Positions 26,031 to 26,205 of a DNA stretch of 26,205 nt are shown one piece after another. The DNA is from Clostridium sp. NkU-1. GTDB taxonomy: Bacteria; Bacillota_A; Clostridia; Lachnospirales; Lachnospiraceae. Each line of letters opens with the position of its first letter. The stretch's first letter is position 1. The notes beneath the pieces are model-generated. The model was given only the letters and a program-made list of their open reading frames with translations. It was not told the DNA's origin and did not search any database. The translations under genes and the position numbers were made by a program. The DNA lies in assembly GCA_001312405.1 (NCBI GenBank), contig BBDR01000027.1:1-26205 (forward strand), written 5' to 3'.

Positions 26031-26205
26031 ATGAGTGATCTGGCAGCAACTAACTGTGGGTGCGGATGCGATTGCAACAACGGAGGCAACAGCGGATGTG
26101 GATTTAATCTGATTTGGATTATCCTTATCCTGTGCTTCTGCGGCGGCGGCAGCGGCGGTTGCGGCGGCGGTTGTGGCGGTTGCGGCGGCGGTTGCGGAAA
26201 TGATG
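26031..26205 (+). CDS. Cys/Gly-rich small protein, 3'-truncated by window edge
   Basis: The first 58 codons are in the window. The product begins MSDLAATNCGCGCDCNNGG, has one hydrophobic stretch (FNLIWIILILCF, residues 25-36), and then turns into GGC/GGGC repeats; 11 of 58 residues are Cys. A strong TTTGGAGG precedes the ATG by 7 bases. Similar clostridial proteins are labelled chorion-like high-cysteine proteins, from composition only; the short hydrophobic segment followed by Gly also recalls YjcZ-type sporulation peptides. A cross-linked spore-coat or crust role is inferred from composition and the possible sigma-E-like promoter. It is not an established assignment. Confidence 0.8.
   Translation, partial: MSDLAATNCGCGCDCNNGGNSGCGFNLIWIILILCFCGGGSGGCGGGCGGCGGGCGND

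Noticed and set aside
1..26205. Mobile element, prophage, CRISPR or defence system
   Set aside because: No transposase, integrase, terminal repeats, spaced short repeats or defence-type domains were seen on either strand. The only tandem repeat is the collagen tract.

Overview
The window reads as chromosomal DNA of an anaerobic, spore-forming Firmicute, most likely a clostridium of the Lachnospiraceae (Lacrimispora / Clostridium saccharolyticum-like group). This is judged from protein style, not from a search. Supporting signs are the single-chain pyruvate:ferredoxin oxidoreductase, AGGAGG-type ribosome binding sites, sigma-A promoters with TATAAT boxes, a collagen-like protein of spore-surface type, a Cys/Gly-rich small protein, a VanW/YoaR protein, and several small families typical of that group.

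Layout. 1-876: end of a collagen-like surface protein (+). 985-2535: cardiolipin synthase (-). 2702-3985: O-acetylhomoserine sulfhydrylase (-). 4132-5237: DUF362/ferredoxin protein (+). 5322-7248: LtaS-like membrane sulfatase-fold enzyme (-). 7453-8223: nucleoside phosphorylase (-). 8372-8861: zinc-ribbon protein (-). 8934-12374: GntR (YtrA-type) regulator, ABC ATPase, ABC-2 permease and its probable detached C-terminus, all (-), forming one operon with a clear promoter and operator. 12463-13337: DUF4397-type protein (-). 13655-13995: DUF805 membrane protein (+). 14176-17715: pyruvate:ferredoxin oxidoreductase (-). 17912-19641: VanW/YoaR protein (-). 19827-20680: PHP phosphoesterase (+). 20705-21688: HemB (-). 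21924-22179: small acidic protein (+). 22176-23133: P1/DmpA-type peptidase (-). 23298-23536: small protein (+). 23565-25878: AlaX-type tRNA editing protein plus AI-2E family permease, a two-gene operon (-). 26031 to the end: Cys/Gly-rich protein (+, cut by the window edge).

The dominant feature is that about 17 of the 23 genes carry at least one frame break, nearly 30 breaks in 26 kb. Almost every break can be repaired by one base in a homopolymer: A/T runs of 7-8 where 6-7 are needed, A/T runs one base short, and G/C runs of 3-4 read one short. Genes without long runs (PFOR, HemB, cardiolipin synthase) are intact. I therefore read most of them as functional genes in an unpolished sequence rather than pseudogenes, and I give each as one CDS across its breaks. 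One exception, the P1 peptidase, also seems to lack an internal block of about 25 codons.

Most genes are single housekeeping or envelope units bounded by strong hairpin terminators, several shared by convergent genes. No mobile element, CRISPR array, tRNA or rRNA was seen. The most interesting biology is the surface set (collagen-like protein, DUF4397 protein, Cys/Gly-rich protein with a sigma-E-like promoter) and the GntR-ABC operon, whose -35 box lies in the loop of the preceding terminator and whose operator lies at its start site. No clearly undescribed system was found.
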